DNA of 64,000 nt from contig JALNZF010000011.1 in the NCBI GenBank assembly GCA_023229435.1, forward strand, positions 1 to 64,000, written 5' to 3'. Each line of letters starts with the position of its first letter. Positions within the stretch are counted from its first letter, which is position 1. The position numbers and the translations under genes are program-made. Positions 61,552-64,000 of this stretch are shown here, in pieces. The DNA is from Nitrospirota bacterium (lineage in GTDB: Bacteria; Nitrospirota; UBA9217). The notes below the pieces were generated by a model. It searched no databases, was not told the origin of the DNA, and saw nothing but the letters and a program-made list of their open reading frames with translations.

Positions 61552-63467
61552 AAAGCATCCTGCTGGTGAACCCCACATACGAGATGGAGACCCTGCGCGT
61601 GACCGACGAGGAGCATATCGACGTCAAGGCGGACAATATGCCTCTCGGCCTCGCCACCGTCGCAGCGCTCACGCCTGGAGGATATCGGGTGGACATCTGG
61701 GATGAATTCGTCCGGGGTCCCGTCGAGCAGAGCGAGCAACTTCGGAAATGCGCGTACGATCTCGTGGGAGTGACCAGCTCCCGTGTAACGATCCTGCGCG
61801 CCCGGGATATCGCCGAGTTCTTCCGCCGGCAAGGCACCCTGATTGCGATCGGCGGGCCCGGCGTGTCAGGCAGCCCGGACCGGTGCCGTGAATATTTCGA
61901 CATCCTCTTTATCGGCGAGGCCGAACTGACCTGGCCGAGGTTCCTGCTGGACTGGAAGAACGGCGGCTACCGGCAGGAATACCGGCAGATCGAGAAGCCG
62001 GATATCTCTTTGAGCCCCATGCCCAAATGGGACAGCATCGCTGCCGAAGCGCAGAAATACTCGATGGGCAGCGTTCAGACCACGCGCGGATGTCCGTACG
62101 ACTGTGAATTCTGCGACGTCATTTACCTGAACGGCCGCCGGCAGAGGCACAAATCGGTCGAGAGGGTTCTCGACGAGGTGCGGGTTCTGCAGCGGCTCGG
62201 GATGTCCACGGTTTACTTTGCCGACGACAACCTGATCGGCAATCACCAGTATGCGAAAGAGCTTCTGCGGAAACTGATCGCCATGAACAATGCTTTTGAA
62301 AAGCCGCTGAGGTTCGCGACGCAGGCAAGCATCGATGTGAGCAGGGACGAAGAGCTGCTCGGTCTCATGGCCGATGCCAACTTTTACGAGATGCTGATCG
62401 GGATCGAATCGCCGAACAAGGAATCCCTCAAAGAGATCGGCAAGTACAACAATCTGAAGGGCGATCTTGTCGAAGAAGTGCACAAGATTCTGTCATATGG
62501 TATGTCCGTGCGCGGCGCCCTCATCGGCGGCCTAGACCACGACGGCCCGGACATCTTCGACCAGCATTTCGAATTTATCCAGAAGGCATATCTTCCTTCG
62601 GTCTCGCTGCACATGCTGAACGCGCCGATCGGCACCAGGCTCTGGAGGCGGCTGCGCGAAGAGGGGCGGGTCATCGACATATTCAGCATCACCGACAAGG
62701 TCACCCGCCGCATCATTTCCAACGTCATACCGAAGCAGATGACCCGGATCGAACTGATGCAGGGATTCCGCGGGCTCTACGCAAGGGTATTCAGCTGGGA
62801 GAGCTTCAAGGAGCGCATGATTGGATTTGTATCGCTCGCCAGCCGCGCCCCGAATATCAGACAGGAGCCGGTGTCCATGGACGATCTCATGAAGCTGGGA
62901 GCATCGCTCGGTCTCGATTCCGCTGCCTGCGGCGCCATGAACGATATTTTCCGGTACACCGCGGGAAAAGCGCCCTTCCTCCTGGAAAGGGTCAAACAGC
63001 TCGTGATTCAGTTCGTGAGGTACTCCAAGTCGGCCCGCGACCTGATTCCGAAGCTCGAGAAGCAGATCGAGCTCGAATCGTCGGGCAGCCTCATTTTTCA
63101 GCTGGACAGCCGTCCCATGACAGTCCCGAAGGGGTTCCGGGAAGCGTACCAGAATATCTTCCCCGATACCTACCGGCGCGTCTACCTCAATCTCACCGAC
63201 AAAAAAAAGGTGAGCCAGGCGCTCATGGAGGTCTTCGTCGAATTCCTTGTACACGAGGAACAGTTCAGCAGTCTGGAAGAGCACCATGTCCCCCTGCTGC
63301 TTGAGATCGTGGACAGGACGTGCGCGCGGTTCAACGACCAGAAATTGGAGGATTATGTTCCGGTAGATTCCGCGGACGCAACCGTCCCCGATAGCAGGGC
63401 GTTGCGCCTTGGCGAGGACGTCCTGAACAGCGTGGAGCAGGAACTGCTGAAGCTCGTCCAGGCGTGA
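61548..63467 (+). CDS. B12-binding-type radical SAM protein
   Basis: 639 residues with ggagaagag upstream, overlapping the previous gene by 4 bases. An N-terminal Rossmann/B12-binding-like domain (about 1-150: ILLVNPTYEME, MPLGLATVAAL, GVTSSRVTI, IGGPGVSGSPD) precedes the radical SAM core with CPYDCEFC (Cys182, Cys186, Cys189), and a long C-terminal region like DUF4070. No DxHxxG cobalamin motif is evident, so cobalamin binding is uncertain. Relatives include methylases and ring-forming enzymes of lipid and natural-product pathways. Confidence 0.87.
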   Translation: MKSILLVNPTYEMETLRVTDEEHIDVKADNMPLGLATVAALTPGGYRVDIWDEFVRGPVEQSEQLRKCAYDLVGVTSSRVTILRARDIAEFFRRQGTLIAIGGPGVSGSPDRCREYFDILFIGEAELTWPRFLLDWKNGGYRQEYRQIEKPDISLSPMPKWDSIAAEAQKYSMGSVQTTRGCPYDCEFCDVIYLNGRRQRHKSVERVLDEVRVLQRLGMSTVYFADDNLIGNHQYAKELLRKLIAMNNAFEKPLRFATQASIDVSRDEELLGLMADANFYEMLIGIESPNKESLKEIGKYNNLKGDLVEEVHKILSYGMSVRGALIGGLDHDGPDIFDQHFEFIQKAYLPSVSLHMLNAPIGTRLWRRLREEGRVIDIFSITDKVTRRIISNVIPKQMTRIELMQGFRGLYARVFSWESFKERMIGFVSLASRAPNIRQEPVSMDDLMKLGASLGLDSAACGAMNDIFRYTAGKAPFLLERVKQLVIQFVRYSKSARDLIPKLEKQIELESSGSLIFQLDSRPMTVPKGFREAYQNIFPDTYRRVYLNLTDKKKVSQALMEVFVEFLVHEEQFSSLEEHHVPLLLEIVDRTCARFNDQKLEDYVPVDSADATVPDSRALRLGEDVLNSVEQELLKLVQA

Positions 63468-63537
63468 AGACGGCGAAGCGGGTTCCAGTCCTGGTTTGCC
63501 GGAAGTATTGGGTATACAAAGCGATCAGAGGAGATCT

Positions 63538-64000
63538 ATGAAGAATATACTGCTGGTCAATCCGAATTATCGACTCGAGATCCGATGGGTCGCGAGCGAA
63601 GAGGACATTGACGTCAAGGCCGACTACCTGCCGCTCGGGTTGGCAACCGTGGCCGCCCTGATCCCTGAAGGATTCCAGGTTGACATCTGGGACGAACTCG
63701 TGCGCGGCAGGATCGATGAGAGCGTCCTTGAGCGTACCTACGATCTGGTGGGCGTCACCAGCCACAGCGCGAACCTGGGGCGCGCCCTGGAAATAGGGAA
63801 CTATTTCCGCGAGAAGGGATGTCTCGTCGTCGTCGGCGGACCGGGCGTCACGTCAAACCCGGATAAGTGCCGCAGCCATTTCAACGTTCTGTTCATCGGC
63901 GAGGCGGAACTGACCTGGCCCCGGTTCCTGCGAGAGTGGTCGGCGGGCAGCCAGCGCACGGAATACCGGCAGATCGAGCGGCCCGACATCGCGATCAGCC
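63538..64000 (+). CDS. B12-binding-type radical SAM protein, second copy (runs off window)
   Basis: Starts at ATG 63538 with gaggag 5-6 bases upstream; 154 codons are visible. The N-terminus (ILLVNPNYRLEIR, then EEDIDVKADYLPLGLATVAAL, WDELVRGR, GGPGVTSNPDK, FIGEAELTWPRFLREW) parallels the preceding protein residue by residue, so the two are tandem duplicates. The radical SAM cysteines lie beyond the edge. Spacing of 70 bases keeps it in the same operon. Confidence 0.85.
   Translation, partial: MKNILLVNPNYRLEIRWVASEEDIDVKADYLPLGLATVAALIPEGFQVDIWDELVRGRIDESVLERTYDLVGVTSHSANLGRALEIGNYFREKGCLVVVGGPGVTSNPDKCRSHFNVLFIGEAELTWPRFLREWSAGSQRTEYRQIERPDIAIS

Noticed and set aside
1..64000. CRISPR array
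   Set aside because: No run of evenly spaced identical repeats with unique spacers; the repeats seen are dispersed or heptad type.

Overview
The window is about 55% G+C and reads like a chromosome segment of an anaerobic, hydrogen-oxidising, Gram-negative bacterium. A periplasm-facing Hyb-type [NiFe] hydrogenase, an anaerobic cobalamin pathway, c-type cytochromes, MipA/OmpV porin-like proteins, a PEP-CTERM protein and B12-type radical SAM enzymes fit a Nitrospirota or Desulfobacterota lineage. I cannot assign it further from sequence alone.

Layout. (1) 1-5110: small unrelated genes, all on + strand, several followed by hairpins with the core sites of integron attC recombination sites. It looks like a cassette array without an integrase in view; two cassettes are broken. 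(2) 5128-8940: a RelE-like/UvrD helicase/ankyrin protein and a RAYT transposase, bordered by four copies of a double-hairpin REP element. (3) 8961-13742: cobalamin genes (cobI, cobM, a cbiG-cobJ fusion) and a glutamine-amidotransferase-like gene. (4) 13804-19795: yacG, a zinc-ribbon/DUF3426 membrane protein, metK, an SAH riboswitch with ahcY, and an EamA transporter. The ahcY looks foreign, and the last codons of a different, probably native, ahcY still lie behind it. (5) 20032-22964: cytochromes, a MipA/OmpV protein and small membrane proteins. (6) 23317-35086: a hydrogenase operon, hybOABCD followed by hypC-A (fused), B, F, D and E. The large subunit has an in-frame TGA at the second cysteine of its N-terminal nickel-binding motif, followed by a bacterial SECIS-like hairpin, so it is probably a selenoprotein. 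A DUF559 nuclease element sits between hypF and hypD. (7) 35351-37608: a second MipA/OmpV gene and a PEP-CTERM protein. (8) 38483-64000: a compact one-strand cluster with two large PUFA-synthase-like polyketide synthases, a free-standing ACP, a CysD-like ATP pyrophosphatase, two alkaline-phosphatase-superfamily enzymes, two hydrolases, two CaiB-type CoA-transferases, a beta-propeller/methyltransferase fusion and two B12-type radical SAM proteins. It runs off the right edge.

How the parts fit. The hydrogenase block is self-sufficient for structural subunits and most maturation: HypA/B for nickel, HypC/D/E/F for the Fe(CN)2CO centre, HybD for C-terminal cleavage. The metK-ahcY pair makes and recycles S-adenosylmethionine. 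The cobalamin genes supply a cofactor that the radical SAM proteins may use. The polyketide cluster carries ketosynthase, acyltransferase, ketoreductase, dehydratase, flavin enoylreductase-like, ACP and phosphopantetheinyl transferase functions, enough in principle to build a reduced or polyunsaturated acyl chain that the downstream enzymes would release and modify. The product is unknown.

A recurring theme is invasion by short repeats. REP hairpins, C/G-rich palindromes, heptad repeats and a roughly 50-bp dispersed element lie between genes and also inside cobI, the cbiG-cobJ fusion, the BPL-N gene, hypF and the RAYT gene, where they keep the reading frame.
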